A stretch of 64,000 nt of DNA from positions 3,342,501-3,406,500 of the forward strand of contig NZ_JARVTG010000001.1 in NCBI RefSeq assembly GCF_029846635.1. The letters are read 5' to 3'. The position numbers were made by a program, and so were the translations under genes. The stretch is from Pokkaliibacter sp. MBI-7. Lineage in GTDB: Bacteria; Pseudomonadota; Gammaproteobacteria; Pseudomonadales; Balneatricaceae. The notes beneath the pieces were generated by a model. That model worked only from the letters and a program-made list of their open reading frames with translations, searched no databases and was not told where the DNA came from. Below, one piece after another: positions 45,181 through 54,396 of this stretch. The first letter of the stretch is position 1. Every line of letters starts with the position of its first letter.

Positions 45181-46221
45181 ATGATCTCTCTAAAGCATCT
45201 AGTTAAAACTTACCATGGTCATGGTGCGCCTGTTCACGCGGTTCGTGATGTCAGCCTCGACGTGGCTGAAGGGCGTATATTCGGGGTGATTGGTGCCAGC
45301 GGCGCCGGCAAATCAACCCTGATCCGCTGTGTCAATTTGTTGGAGCGTCCCGATGCCGGTGAGGTTTGGGTCAATGGGCGAGACCTGCTGACCTTGACCG
45401 ATGCGGAACTGCGTCAGGCTCGGCGCCAGATTGGTATGATCTTTCAGCACTTTAACCTGCTGTCCACTCGTAGCGTCTTTGACAATGTGGCGCTGCCATT
45501 GGAGCTGGCAGGCTTGAGTCGCAGTGACATTGCTGCCCGTGTCCAGCCTCTGCTTGCTCTGACCGGCCTTGAGGCGCGAGCCGATCATTACCCTGCCCAG
45601 TTATCTGGCGGCCAAAAGCAGCGTGTCGCTATCGCTCGTGCTTTGGCCAGTGAGCCCAAAGTCTTACTGTGTGATGAAGCTACCTCTGCACTTGATCCTG
45701 AAACCACGCGCTCAATTTTGGCTTTGCTACGAGATATCAACGAAAAGCTGGGGTTGACCATCCTGTTGATCACTCACGAGATGGATGTAATCAAGACCCT
45801 CTGCGACGAAGTCGCACTGATGGAAGATGGTGCAGTCGTCGAACGTGGACCGGTGCAGGCTTTCTTCGCCCGACCCCAATCAGCTACTGCCAAACGTTTT
45901 GTGCAGGCTGCTCTTGAGCGGCCACTGCCAGAAATCATCCTGAGCCGGTTGCAGAGTGTACCTGCTGCAGGGCTCGATCCACTGGTACGCATCACCTATG
46001 TGGGTGGGCAGGTTGATGCGCCGGTGCTGTCTCATCTGAGCCGCGAGTTTGGTGTGGACGTCAATATTCTCTCTTCGCAGATCGAACTGATTCAGCACCA
46101 GCCGCTGGGTTTTATGGTGGCGCAGGTAGAAGCGCAGGATCAGCCTGCGGCCGAGGCGGCGCTGGCATGGTTGCAGCAACAAGAGTTACAGGTGGAGGTG
46201 CTGGGTTATGTCAGCCGCTAA
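45181..46221 (+). CDS. metN: Methionine ABC transporter ATP-binding protein MetN
   Basis: 346-residue ATPase of the D/L-methionine importer. Walker A GASGAGKST, signature LSGGQKQRVAIARAL, Walker B VLLCDEATSALD, and a C-terminal ACT-like NIL domain (about 260-345) that senses methionine and inhibits transport. Start at 45181 (MISLKHLVKTYHG) matches MetN; the open frame extends upstream but is not conserved. Overlaps metI by 14 nt. Confidence 0.97.
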   Translation: MISLKHLVKTYHGHGAPVHAVRDVSLDVAEGRIFGVIGASGAGKSTLIRCVNLLERPDAGEVWVNGRDLLTLTDAELRQARRQIGMIFQHFNLLSTRSVFDNVALPLELAGLSRSDIAARVQPLLALTGLEARADHYPAQLSGGQKQRVAIARALASEPKVLLCDEATSALDPETTRSILALLRDINEKLGLTILLITHEMDVIKTLCDEVALMEDGAVVERGPVQAFFARPQSATAKRFVQAALERPLPEIILSRLQSVPAAGLDPLVRITYVGGQVDAPVLSHLSREFGVDVNILSSQIELIQHQPLGFMVAQVEAQDQPAAEAALAWLQQQELQVEVLGYVSR

Positions 46222-46867
46222 GTTGGATCTGCTGACCAGCAGTCTGTGGGAAACCCTGTACATGGTCGCGGTGTCGGGTGGTCTCAGTGCCTTACTGGGT
46301 ATTCCGCTGGGTATTCTGCTCTATACCACCAAGTCCGGACGGATGCTGCAGAATCCATGGTTGCACCGCCTGTTGGGCATCGTCATCAATGCCACGCGTT
46401 CCGTGCCTTTTATTATCCTGCTGGTGGCGATTATTCCCTTTACCCGCTGGATCGTCGGTACCTCTATCGGCACGACAGCAGCGATTGTGCCGCTGACGCT
46501 GGGCGCGATTCCCTTTGTTGCCCGCATTACCGAAGGCGCACTGAACGAAGTGCCCGGTGGATTGATCGAGGCCGCTCAGGCCATGGGGGCGACCCCATGG
46601 CAAATTGTGCGCAAGGTACTGCTGGCTGAGGCCATGCCCGGCCTGATTCATGGTCTGACCCTGATGCTGATTACCCTGATTGGCTATTCGGCCATGGCCG
46701 GTGCCATCGGTGGTGGTGGACTGGGGGATCTGGGTATCCGCTACGGATACCAGCGTTTTGATTCCAGCATGATGATCTCCACCGTGGTGATCCTGATCGT
46801 GCTGGTACAGCTGGTGCAGTCGCTGGGTGACTGGCTGGTGCGTCGTTACGACCACACTCGTCACTGA
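46208..46867 (+). CDS. metI: Methionine ABC transporter permease MetI
   Basis: 219-residue inner-membrane permease with five predicted helices and the EAA loop (GLIEAAQAMGATPWQIVRKVLL) that contacts MetN. Start overlaps the end of metN, implying translational coupling. Confidence 0.97.
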   Translation: MSAAKLDLLTSSLWETLYMVAVSGGLSALLGIPLGILLYTTKSGRMLQNPWLHRLLGIVINATRSVPFIILLVAIIPFTRWIVGTSIGTTAAIVPLTLGAIPFVARITEGALNEVPGGLIEAAQAMGATPWQIVRKVLLAEAMPGLIHGLTLMLITLIGYSAMAGAIGGGGLGDLGIRYGYQRFDSSMMISTVVILIVLVQLVQSLGDWLVRRYDHTRH

Positions 46868-46960
46868 AGAAAGCGCTGCGCATGAAGTGTTAGTGTTTTG
46901 AAAAATACAAAGGGACATGCCTCACTGAAGGCCTGTCCGACTGTCAACTGGAGTTGTCAC

Positions 46961-47764
46961 ATGTCTAACCGTCGTACCTTTATCAAAACTGTTGCCGCTG
47001 CTGCGGTTTCCCTGCTGGTCTGGGGCCAGGCCCAGGCTGCTGAGCCATTGAAAGTGGGTGTGATGGCTGGCCCGGAGTCGCAGGTCATGGAGACTGCTGC
47101 GGCCGAAGCTAAAAAGCGCTTTGATGTGGATGTCAAACTGATCGAGTTTTCTGACTACGTGGCTCCTAACGTAGCCCTGGCGGATGGTTCTATTGATGCT
47201 AACGCGTTCCAGCACCGTCCTTATCTGGATGCCATGGTACGTGATCGCGGCTTCAAACTGGTGGCAGTAGCTAACACCTTTGTTTACCCGATTGCTGCCT
47301 ATTCCAAGAAGATCAAAAACATCAGCGAATTGCCTGAAGGTGCTCAGATCGCCATCCCTAATGATCCAAGTAACGAAGGCCGCGTGCTGATCCTGCTCGA
47401 CAAGCAGGGGCTGATCAAACTGGAAGACAACAAAAATCTGGAAGCTACGCCGCTGAACATTGCCGAGAACCCCAAAAAGTTCAAGTTTGTTGAGCTGGAT
47501 GCGGCACAGCTGCCACGTGCACTGGATGACGTCGATCTGGCCTTTATCAACAACACCTATGCTGTTCCTGCTGGCCTGCTACCGACCCGTGATGGCGTGC
47601 TGGTAGAAGATAAAGACTCTCCTTACGTGAACGTTTTCGCTGCCCGTGAAGACAATCAGAACGATCCACGTCTGCAGAAGCTGATCGAAGCCTACCAGTC
47701 CGATGCCGTTGCTGCCCGTGCTGAAGAACTGTTCAAAGGCACTGCGATTCCCGGCTGGAAATAA
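46961..47764 (+). CDS. metQ: Methionine-binding protein MetQ (NlpA family), no lipobox
   Basis: 267-residue periplasmic receptor for the MetNI importer, with the family sequences EFSDYVAPNVALADGSIDANAFQH and ANTFVYPIAAYSKKI. Start at 46961 follows GGAG by seven bases. The signal peptide ends WGQAQAAEP with AXA-type cleavage and no lipobox cysteine, unlike E. coli MetQ, and the N-terminal NRRTFIK resembles a twin-arginine motif. So it is probably soluble rather than a lipoprotein. Lies 93 bp after metI. Confidence 0.95.
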   Translation: MSNRRTFIKTVAAAAVSLLVWGQAQAAEPLKVGVMAGPESQVMETAAAEAKKRFDVDVKLIEFSDYVAPNVALADGSIDANAFQHRPYLDAMVRDRGFKLVAVANTFVYPIAAYSKKIKNISELPEGAQIAIPNDPSNEGRVLILLDKQGLIKLEDNKNLEATPLNIAENPKKFKFVELDAAQLPRALDDVDLAFINNTYAVPAGLLPTRDGVLVEDKDSPYVNVFAAREDNQNDPRLQKLIEAYQSDAVAARAEELFKGTAIPGWK

Positions 47765-47778
47765 TCGTCAGTCAATCA

Positions 47779-47816
47779 CAGACATCCCACCATCGGCGGG
47801 ATGTCTGCTGTTCTTC
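47779..47816 (+). terminator. Probable metQ terminator
   Basis: CAGACATCCC and GGGATGTCTG form a perfect 10-bp stem around a 9-nt loop, followed by a T-rich but interrupted tail (CTGTTCTTCT). Confidence 0.6.
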
Positions 47817-48126
47817 TACCATCACCTCGCCACACTTCCTGCATATTCCCCGTATTTCGGCTTCTTCAGCCTGTCTTTTCCTCTTAGGTTGACTGAATAG
47901 TGGCCTGCCCGTTCAGCTATTGACGGATTTTGTTATCCATCTTGGCGTCAATTGTTATTGAGACAGGTTGCTGCTTTCGGGGATGCTGTCCGACACTGCA
48001 ATGGGACCTCCTCACGTGCCAAAGTGCTTTCAGGCACTCACGCATTACGCTCAGACTTCACCTCTCATGATGATGACTGGACGTCAGTCAGGTTCATTAC
48101 TTCTTTCCAGATAGGGCAAGTACGCA
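47817..48126. other. Intergenic space between metQ and the thiolase gene
   Basis: About 310 bp. No gene, repeat or clear promoter seen. Confidence 0.5.
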
Positions 48127-49317
48127 ATGAAAACAATAAAAGACGTTGTAGTGGTCAGTGGTGTCAGAACGGCGATTGGTACCTTTGGCGGCGCCCTGAA
48201 AGACATTCCGCCGTCGCAACTGGGAGCCATGGTGGTTGCTGAGGCGGTAAAGCGTGCCGGTATTGCGGCGGACAGCGTTGGTCATTGCGTGATGGGAACA
48301 GTTGTCCCCACAGAGCCAAAAGACATGTACATGGCCCGAGTGGCGGCACTGCAGGGTGGCTTGCCTGAGCAGACGCCGGCACTGACGGTCAACCGTCTTT
48401 GTGGCAGCGGCCTGCAGGCGATTGTGACTGCCGCCCAGCAGATTGAACTTGGGCACTGTGACGTAGCAGTAGCCGGGGGCGCGGAGTCCATGAGTCGTAC
48501 CAACTACTGGCTGCCGGCGGCACGCTGGGGTCAGCGGATGGGTGATGGTGCCATGATCGACTCTATGGTCGGTGCTCTGACCTGCCCGATGGAGCAGGTA
48601 CACATGGGAATTACTGCGGAAAATATTGCCGATAAGTGGCAGATATCGCGGGAAGATCAGGATGCGCTGGCAGTGGAAAGTCATCGCCGTGCTCAGCAGG
48701 CAATCGAGCAGGGCTATTTTGCCGAGCAGATTCTGCCGGTCACCCTGAAATCTCGTAAAGGTGATGTGCAGTACAGCACTGATGAACACGTCCGCCTCAA
48801 TGTCGAACCTGCTGACATGGAGAAACTGCGCCCTGTGTTCCGTAAGGATGGCAGTGTGACTGCGGGCAATGCGTCCGGCCTGAATGATGCCGCCGCCGCG
48901 GTGGTGCTGATGAGCGCCGAGGCCGCTGCCGCACAGGGACTGCAGCCTATGGCCACGCTGCGTGGTTACAGTGTGGCGGCAGTGGAACCTAAGTACATGG
49001 GCATCGGCCCGGTGCCAGCCATACGCCAGTTGCTGGCGCAGACTGGCCTGACCGTGGCGGATATCGATCTGTGGGAAATCAATGAGGCCTTTGCCGCTCA
49101 GGCGCTGGCCGTAGCTCGTGATCTGCAGATACCGCAGGAAAAACTGAACCCCAACGGTAGTGGCATTTCTCTCGGCCATCCCATCGGTGCGACCGGTGCG
49201 GTGATTACAGTCAAGGCACTGTATGAACTGCAGCGGACCCAGAGGCGTTACGCGGTGGTGTCACTGTGCATTGGCGGTGGGCAGGGAATCGCTGCCTTGT
49301 TCGAGCGTAACGTATGA
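48127..49317 (+). CDS. Beta-ketothiolase (acetyl-CoA acyltransferase), BktB-like
   Basis: 396 residues. Thiolase active-site residues are intact: Cys92 in NRLCGSGLQA, the GHPIGATGA histidine and the C-terminal CIGGGQG cysteine. Along its length it resembles Cupriavidus BktB (VVVVSGVRTAIGTFGG, DMYMARVAALQGG, GRKGDV-type and TAGNASGLNDAAAAVV segments), a thiolase with broad chain-length range used in PHA synthesis and acyl-CoA breakdown. First gene of the acyl-CoA region. Direction (cleavage or condensation) cannot be told; with the dehydrogenase, ligase and isomerase downstream, cleavage is likelier. Confidence 0.93.
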   Translation: MKTIKDVVVVSGVRTAIGTFGGALKDIPPSQLGAMVVAEAVKRAGIAADSVGHCVMGTVVPTEPKDMYMARVAALQGGLPEQTPALTVNRLCGSGLQAIVTAAQQIELGHCDVAVAGGAESMSRTNYWLPAARWGQRMGDGAMIDSMVGALTCPMEQVHMGITAENIADKWQISREDQDALAVESHRRAQQAIEQGYFAEQILPVTLKSRKGDVQYSTDEHVRLNVEPADMEKLRPVFRKDGSVTAGNASGLNDAAAAVVLMSAEAAAAQGLQPMATLRGYSVAAVEPKYMGIGPVPAIRQLLAQTGLTVADIDLWEINEAFAAQALAVARDLQIPQEKLNPNGSGISLGHPIGATGAVITVKALYELQRTQRRYAVVSLCIGGGQGIAALFERNV

Positions 49318-49467
49318 CGGCCCGCTCATCAGCCTGACTGATCTGGCAACAGTGATGCCTTAAGAGTGTACTGGTGCCTTGAACACATTCTGATAGCTGT
49401 CCTGTGTTGAGTGGCACAGGGCTGCTTCATTTTTACTCCTGATAATAAGCATAACAACGAGGGCGCT

Positions 49468-50670
49468 ATGAAGCCGAAACGAACCGGGAAACCGGGGTGG
49501 CGTGCCGGACAGTGCGTGCTGCTGGCCCTGGGGTTGAGTCTGACCGCAGCGGTGCAGGCCGGCGATGATCTGCTCACTATGCCGGCCTTACCTGCCAGCC
49601 GCGCTGAGCATTCACTGCAGGTCGATCTGGCCAGGGCCGGTTCACGACTGGTGAGTGTGGGCGAGCGGGGCAATATCCTCTTTTCTGACGATCAGGGACT
49701 GCACTGGCAGCAGGCTCGGGTGCCCGTCAGTGTGATGCTCACCGCAGTCACCTTCAGCACTGACAAGCTTGGCTGGGCTGTGGGTCATGATGGCGTGGTA
49801 CTGCAGAGCGACGATGCCGGTGCCAGCTGGCGCAAGGTGCTGGACGGCAATCAGCTGAATCAGCTGGCGGTGGAAGACTGGCAGCAACAGGTGGCCAGGC
49901 TGCAGACAGAGCTGGCGGCCAGCCAGAGTAATCAGGTCAGCGCAACGGTCAGTAGTGGGGATAATCCGCAGGCGGAGCAAACGGCCGCAGATACCGCTAA
50001 TGATGCCGCCGACCTGCAGACGACGCTGGAAGATGCCGAAGCCGCGCTGGATGATGCCAGGGCTGCCGTCAGTGATGGCCCCGGTAATCCGCTGCTGGAC
50101 GTACTGTTTGTGACCCCTGAAATAGGTATGGTGGTTGGCGCCTATGGACAGATTGCGCGGACCGAGGATGGTGGCAAGAGCTGGCACTCCTGGCAGTCGC
50201 AGATGGATAACCCAGATCACAATCACTACAACGCCCTGGTGCGTCTGGATTCCGGACGGCTGCTGCTGGCCGGTGAGGCTGGTCTGCTGATGAGTTCGGA
50301 TGATCAGGGGAGCAGCTGGCAGCGTCTCGACAGCCCCTATGAAGGTTCCTACTTTGGTTTGCTCTCTGCAGGGGCTGATACCTATCTGCTTGGCCTGCGT
50401 GGGCATGTTTTTGTCAGCGAGGATCAGGGAGACTCCTGGCAGCCGGTCAAACTGGATACGGCGCTGACCACCAATGCCGGGCTGTTCAGTGATGGCCAGC
50501 TGGCGATTGTCGGTAACAGCGGCTTAATGATCAGCGGCCAGCCAGGTCAACCTCTGACCACGGCCACCTTGCCCGGGCGTCGTACCCACAGTGCCATTGC
50601 TGCCGTACCCGGTTACTGGGTGGTGGCGGGTGAAGGTGGTCTGACCCGCATTGCCCGTACTCAGCCCTGA
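49468..50670 (+). CDS. Secreted YCF48-like beta-propeller protein
   Basis: 400 residues with a signal peptide (about 1-31, ending AVQA). It has at least four YCF48/BNR-type blades: GWAVGHDGVVLQSDDAGASW, GMVVGAYGQIARTEDGGKSW, LLAGEAGLLMSSDDQGSSW and LLGLRGHVFVSEDQGDSW. A Gln/Ala/Asp-rich insert (residues about 130-205) with heptad spacing interrupts the blades. The RND gene starts 13 bp later, so the two form an operon; similar YCF48-RND pairs occur in other Proteobacteria. Likely a periplasmic partner of the exporter. Start at 49468 follows CGAGGG. Function otherwise unknown. Confidence 0.85.
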   Translation: MKPKRTGKPGWRAGQCVLLALGLSLTAAVQAGDDLLTMPALPASRAEHSLQVDLARAGSRLVSVGERGNILFSDDQGLHWQQARVPVSVMLTAVTFSTDKLGWAVGHDGVVLQSDDAGASWRKVLDGNQLNQLAVEDWQQQVARLQTELAASQSNQVSATVSSGDNPQAEQTAADTANDAADLQTTLEDAEAALDDARAAVSDGPGNPLLDVLFVTPEIGMVVGAYGQIARTEDGGKSWHSWQSQMDNPDHNHYNALVRLDSGRLLLAGEAGLLMSSDDQGSSWQRLDSPYEGSYFGLLSAGADTYLLGLRGHVFVSEDQGDSWQPVKLDTALTTNAGLFSDGQLAIVGNSGLMISGQPGQPLTTATLPGRRTHSAIAAVPGYWVVAGEGGLTRIARTQP

Positions 50671-50683
50671 GGAGCCTGCTGTA

Positions 50684-53152
50684 ATGAAGATTTTCAATCT
50701 GCTGCTCCGCCCTGTCGCGGCACTGGAAAGTGTGCTGGAGCGGGTGCTTTTTTTCCGTCGGCTGGGGGTGCTGCTGCTATTTGCACTGGCCACCTTGTGG
50801 CTGGGCTGGCAGGCGGCTCATATCCGCACTGATGCCAGCTTTCTCAAGATGATTCCCAGCGATCATCCTTACGTCATCAATTACCTCAAACACCGTGAGT
50901 CGCTGTCAGGACTGGGTAACTCCATTCGTGTGGCAGTGGAAGCCAGAGACGGCGATATCTTCAGCAAGGACTATCAGGATGTGCTGCACAAGATATCCGA
51001 TGAGCTGTTCTTTCTGCCCGGTGTTGACCGCTCCGGCATGAAGTCAATCTGGACACCCAACGTGCGCTGGACCGAAGTGACCGAAGACGGCTTTGCCGGC
51101 GGCCCGGTTATCCCGGCAAACTACGATGGCTCCGCGGCCAGTCTGGAACAGGTGCGGCAGAATATCCTGCGCTCCGGGCAGGTCGGCGTGCTGGTGGCGA
51201 ATGATTTCAAATCCAGCATCATTCAGGTGCCACTGCTGGACATCAATCCGGATACCGGCAAGCGACTCGACTTTCAGGCGTTCTCCGCCGCGCTGGAGAA
51301 ACTGGTACGTGATAAGTACCAGAACGATCATGTGGCGATCCATATCACCGGTTTTGCCAAGGCGGTGGGTGACCTGATCGATGGTGCCAGTCAGGTGGCC
51401 TTGTTCTTCCTGGTGGCCATTGGCATCACGCTGGTGCTGCTGTTTATCTATTCCCGCTCCCTGTCCTGTACTCTGGTGCCGTTGCTGACGTCACTGGTGG
51501 CGGTGGTATGGCAGCTGGGGTTGCTCAATCAGCTCGGCCTCGGGCTGGACCCTTATTCGATGCTGGTGCCGTTTCTGGTATTTGCCATCGGTGTCAGTCA
51601 TGGCGTGCAGATCGTCAATGGGCTGACCCATGAAAGCATCAACGGTGCTGATAAGCTGACCGCCGCACGACGTGCCTTCCGCAGTCTGTTTATTCCCGGC
51701 ATGGTAGCACTGCTCAGCGACGGCATCGGCTTTGTCACACTGATTGTGATCGACATTCAGGTCATCAAGGAGCTGGCGGTGGCGGCCAGTATCGGCGTGG
51801 CGGTGATCATTCTCACCAATCTGCTGCTGTTGCCCGTGCTGATGTCCTACACCGGTGTGGGTGAAAAGGCGCTGCAGCATCAGCGCCGCCGCGAACAGTA
51901 TCAGGACCGCTTCTGGGCGCCGTTCACCTGGTTCGCCAGGCCTCGTGGTGCGATCGTGGCCGTGACACTGGGTGTAGCGGCAACCGCCTATGGTTTTTAT
52001 GCCGGGCAGGATCTGCAGATTGGTGATCTGGAGAAGGGTGCGCCAGAACTGCGCGCTGACTCACGCTACAACCTCGACAACGCCTTTATCAATGAACACT
52101 ACTCATCCAGCAGTGATGTGTTTGTGGTGATGGCGGAAACGAAACCTGAACAGTGCTCGAGTTACGCCAATCTGGCCATGATCGACCGCTTCCAGGGTTA
52201 TATCGACAACGTCGCCGGTGTGCAGTCCAGCGTATCGCTGGCTAATGTGGCCAGAATGACCATTGCCGGGATGAACGAGGGCAGCCTGAAATGGCGCACC
52301 CTGACCCGCAACCAGTACATGATCAACTCCAGTCTGAGCTTTGTGCCCCCCGGTCTGATGGATGCCGAGTGTTCGCTGGTGCCGGTCATCATCTTCCTTG
52401 ATGACCATAAGGCCGACACCCTGCGGGGTGTCGTCGATGCGGTCAAGCGCTTTGCTGCCGACAACAACAGCGACACGCTCAGGTTTGTACTGGCGGCTGG
52501 TAACTCAGGCATTGAGGCCGCCACCAATGAAGTGATTGGCACCGCTCAGTACGCCATGCTGGCCTGGGTATATGCGGTGGTCGGGCTGCTCTGCCTGCTC
52601 ACGTTCCGCTCGCTGACCACGGTGCTGTGCATACTGCTGCCACTGGGCTTGACCTCGGTACTCTGTCAGGCGCTGATGGCCAAACTCGGTATCGGCGTCA
52701 AGGTCGCCACGCTGCCGGTCATCGCCCTTGGGGTGGGTATCGGGGTGGATTACGGTATCTATATCTACTCACGCCTGAGTACCTATCTGGTGCAGGGAAT
52801 GGCACTGCCGAAGGCCTATCTGCTGACCCTGAAAAGCACGGGTAAATCCGTTGCCTTCACCGGGCTGACACTGGCCATTGGCGTGGGCATCTGGATCTGG
52901 TCGCCGATCAAATTCCAGGCCGACATGGGCGTACTGCTGACCTTTATGTTCCTGTGGAACATGCTCGGTGCGCTGATCTTCCTGCCTGCACTGGTGTGCC
53001 TGCTGAAGCGGCCGGTAGCCGTGGAACCCCCGGTGGCGCCACAACGTACTGAGGACGCCGAAGCCAGTACAGTGCGCGCCCGGCACGGTGATGAAATCAA
53101 ACAGAGTAAAACAGGCCGTGTGGGGCGGGAGGTAAGCCATGTCGTTAAGTAA
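50684..53152 (+). CDS. RND/MMPL-superfamily exporter
   Basis: 822-residue inner-membrane protein with two repeats of six helices, each with a large periplasmic loop after the first helix (about residues 48-220 and 435-620). TM10 carries the proton-relay type GVGIGVDYGIYIYSRL; the equivalent TM4 reads FAIGVSHGVQIVN, without the Asp-Tyr pair. This is the class of predicted exporters of hydrophobic compounds (hopanoids, lipids, sterol-like molecules). Start at 50684 follows TGAGGAG. Coupled to YCF48 upstream and overlapping the Usp gene by 14 nt. Substrate unknown, perhaps the lipid handled by neighbouring enzymes. Confidence 0.9.
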   Translation: MKIFNLLLRPVAALESVLERVLFFRRLGVLLLFALATLWLGWQAAHIRTDASFLKMIPSDHPYVINYLKHRESLSGLGNSIRVAVEARDGDIFSKDYQDVLHKISDELFFLPGVDRSGMKSIWTPNVRWTEVTEDGFAGGPVIPANYDGSAASLEQVRQNILRSGQVGVLVANDFKSSIIQVPLLDINPDTGKRLDFQAFSAALEKLVRDKYQNDHVAIHITGFAKAVGDLIDGASQVALFFLVAIGITLVLLFIYSRSLSCTLVPLLTSLVAVVWQLGLLNQLGLGLDPYSMLVPFLVFAIGVSHGVQIVNGLTHESINGADKLTAARRAFRSLFIPGMVALLSDGIGFVTLIVIDIQVIKELAVAASIGVAVIILTNLLLLPVLMSYTGVGEKALQHQRRREQYQDRFWAPFTWFARPRGAIVAVTLGVAATAYGFYAGQDLQIGDLEKGAPELRADSRYNLDNAFINEHYSSSSDVFVVMAETKPEQCSSYANLAMIDRFQGYIDNVAGVQSSVSLANVARMTIAGMNEGSLKWRTLTRNQYMINSSLSFVPPGLMDAECSLVPVIIFLDDHKADTLRGVVDAVKRFAADNNSDTLRFVLAAGNSGIEAATNEVIGTAQYAMLAWVYAVVGLLCLLTFRSLTTVLCILLPLGLTSVLCQALMAKLGIGVKVATLPVIALGVGIGVDYGIYIYSRLSTYLVQGMALPKAYLLTLKSTGKSVAFTGLTLAIGVGIWIWSPIKFQADMGVLLTFMFLWNMLGALIFLPALVCLLKRPVAVEPPVAPQRTEDAEASTVRARHGDEIKQSKTGRVGREVSHVVK

Positions 53153-53999
53153 GACTGTACTGGTGGTATTGCGCGCCCATGAGCAGGAAACCATCGCCCT
53201 GGAGCGTGGCCGCTTGATCGCCGAGCGTCTGCATTGCCGGCTGGCGGTGCTGGTCGCAGGGACCCAGGCGGAGCTTATGGAGCGGCAGGCGTGGCTGGAG
53301 TCGGAGCTGGCGGCCTTCAGTGCGGCCGGTCAGGATATCTGCATTGAAGCGGATGCTGATCCTGATCTGGCTGATGCCGTGCTGCGTGCCCAGAGCCGTC
53401 TGCAGGCCGGACTGGTGGTGAAGGAGTGTGATCCGCGCCATTCGCAGCTGTCCTGGCGTGCGCCGGCGGACTGGCAGCTGCTGCGTCAGTGCCCCTGTCC
53501 GGTGCTGCTGGTCAAGCGTGATATCCGCTGGCAGGGCGGTAAGGTGCTGGCGGCTATCGAAGGGCAGCCACAGAGCGAGCGTCATCGCCTGCTGAATCAA
53601 GGTATTTTGCAGCTGGCGGCTCTGGTGACGCGCAGTATTGATGGCCAGCTGCATCTGGTGTCCGCTTTTCCACCGCCCTTGCAGGGAGGCAACCCGGATG
53701 AGCTGACTGTGCAGCAGCTGGAAAGCCAGTGGCGTCTGGCCTGCATTGGCCAGAGTGCCAGTCTGGCTCCCACGCCTGCAGCCATGCACATTGGTGAAGG
53801 ACCAGCCGAGCACTGGATTCCCAAGATTGCAGGCGAAGACAGCTATGCGGTCGTGGTGCTAGGTACCGTCGCACGCTCGCAGTTTATCGGAGCACTACTG
53901 GGTAACACGGCCGAGCGCATTCTGGATGCCATCCACAGTGATGTGCTGGTGCTGCAACCTGATAACGGTGAGGCGGTACTGACCCTGCTGGAAGGCTGA
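53139..53999 (+). CDS. Tandem universal stress protein, UspE-like
   Basis: 286 residues made of two Usp domains (about 1-130 and 133-280). The second ends with GTVARSQFIGALLGNTAE, the G-2x-G-9x-G type nucleotide loop region as in UspE; the first is more divergent (VVKECDPRHSQLSWRAPADW). Cytosolic. It overlaps the RND gene, so it is co-expressed with the exporter, perhaps as a stress or energy-state sensor for it. Confidence 0.85.
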   Translation: MSLSKTVLVVLRAHEQETIALERGRLIAERLHCRLAVLVAGTQAELMERQAWLESELAAFSAAGQDICIEADADPDLADAVLRAQSRLQAGLVVKECDPRHSQLSWRAPADWQLLRQCPCPVLLVKRDIRWQGGKVLAAIEGQPQSERHRLLNQGILQLAALVTRSIDGQLHLVSAFPPPLQGGNPDELTVQQLESQWRLACIGQSASLAPTPAAMHIGEGPAEHWIPKIAGEDSYAVVVLGTVARSQFIGALLGNTAERILDAIHSDVLVLQPDNGEAVLTLLEG

Positions 54000-54396
54000 G
54001 AACCTGTTTACGCTCTGAGCACTGCCGCTATTCCTTCTTCAGTGCAAAGCATGTCAGTGCCGGACTCCGGTGCTGACATCGCTTGTCACCCTGTCCCCAG
54101 ACAGGTATTACCCTGACGATCTTCCCTCCGCTTATGTCAGTAATCATCTTGCTTTGCGCCGTTTCGCAGGCATAACTCATAAAGTCCGTTTCATGCCTGC
54201 TGACGAGCCACTACCTGCACCGGCTGATATTTTTTGTTAGCGAATATGGTTCGTTTTGTTATTGAGCAGAATGCGTCAATTGCAGGATTCTGTACCCCAT
54301 GCCAGAGGTAGTCGCCATTGCTAGCCCGGCAGTGTCTCCAGCGGGAGACGGGGTGGCAGAGCGACTTACAACAAGAACAATCGAGGTAGGGTTACT
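54000..54396. other. Intergenic space before the acyl-CoA dehydrogenase gene
   Basis: 397 bp without a gene. It contains a long hairpin (54051-54079). The likely promoter lies in the AT-richer part after 54220, but no clear -35/-10 pair and no confident fatty-acid-regulator site were identified. Confidence 0.5.
54051..54079 (+). promoter_or_regulatory. 13-bp hairpin downstream of the Usp gene
   Basis: ATGTCAGTGCCGG pairs with CCGGTGCTGACAT (two G-T pairs) around ACT. There is no T-run, so it is not a standard terminator; it may protect a 3' end or act with Rho, or be an operator. Confidence 0.45.
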
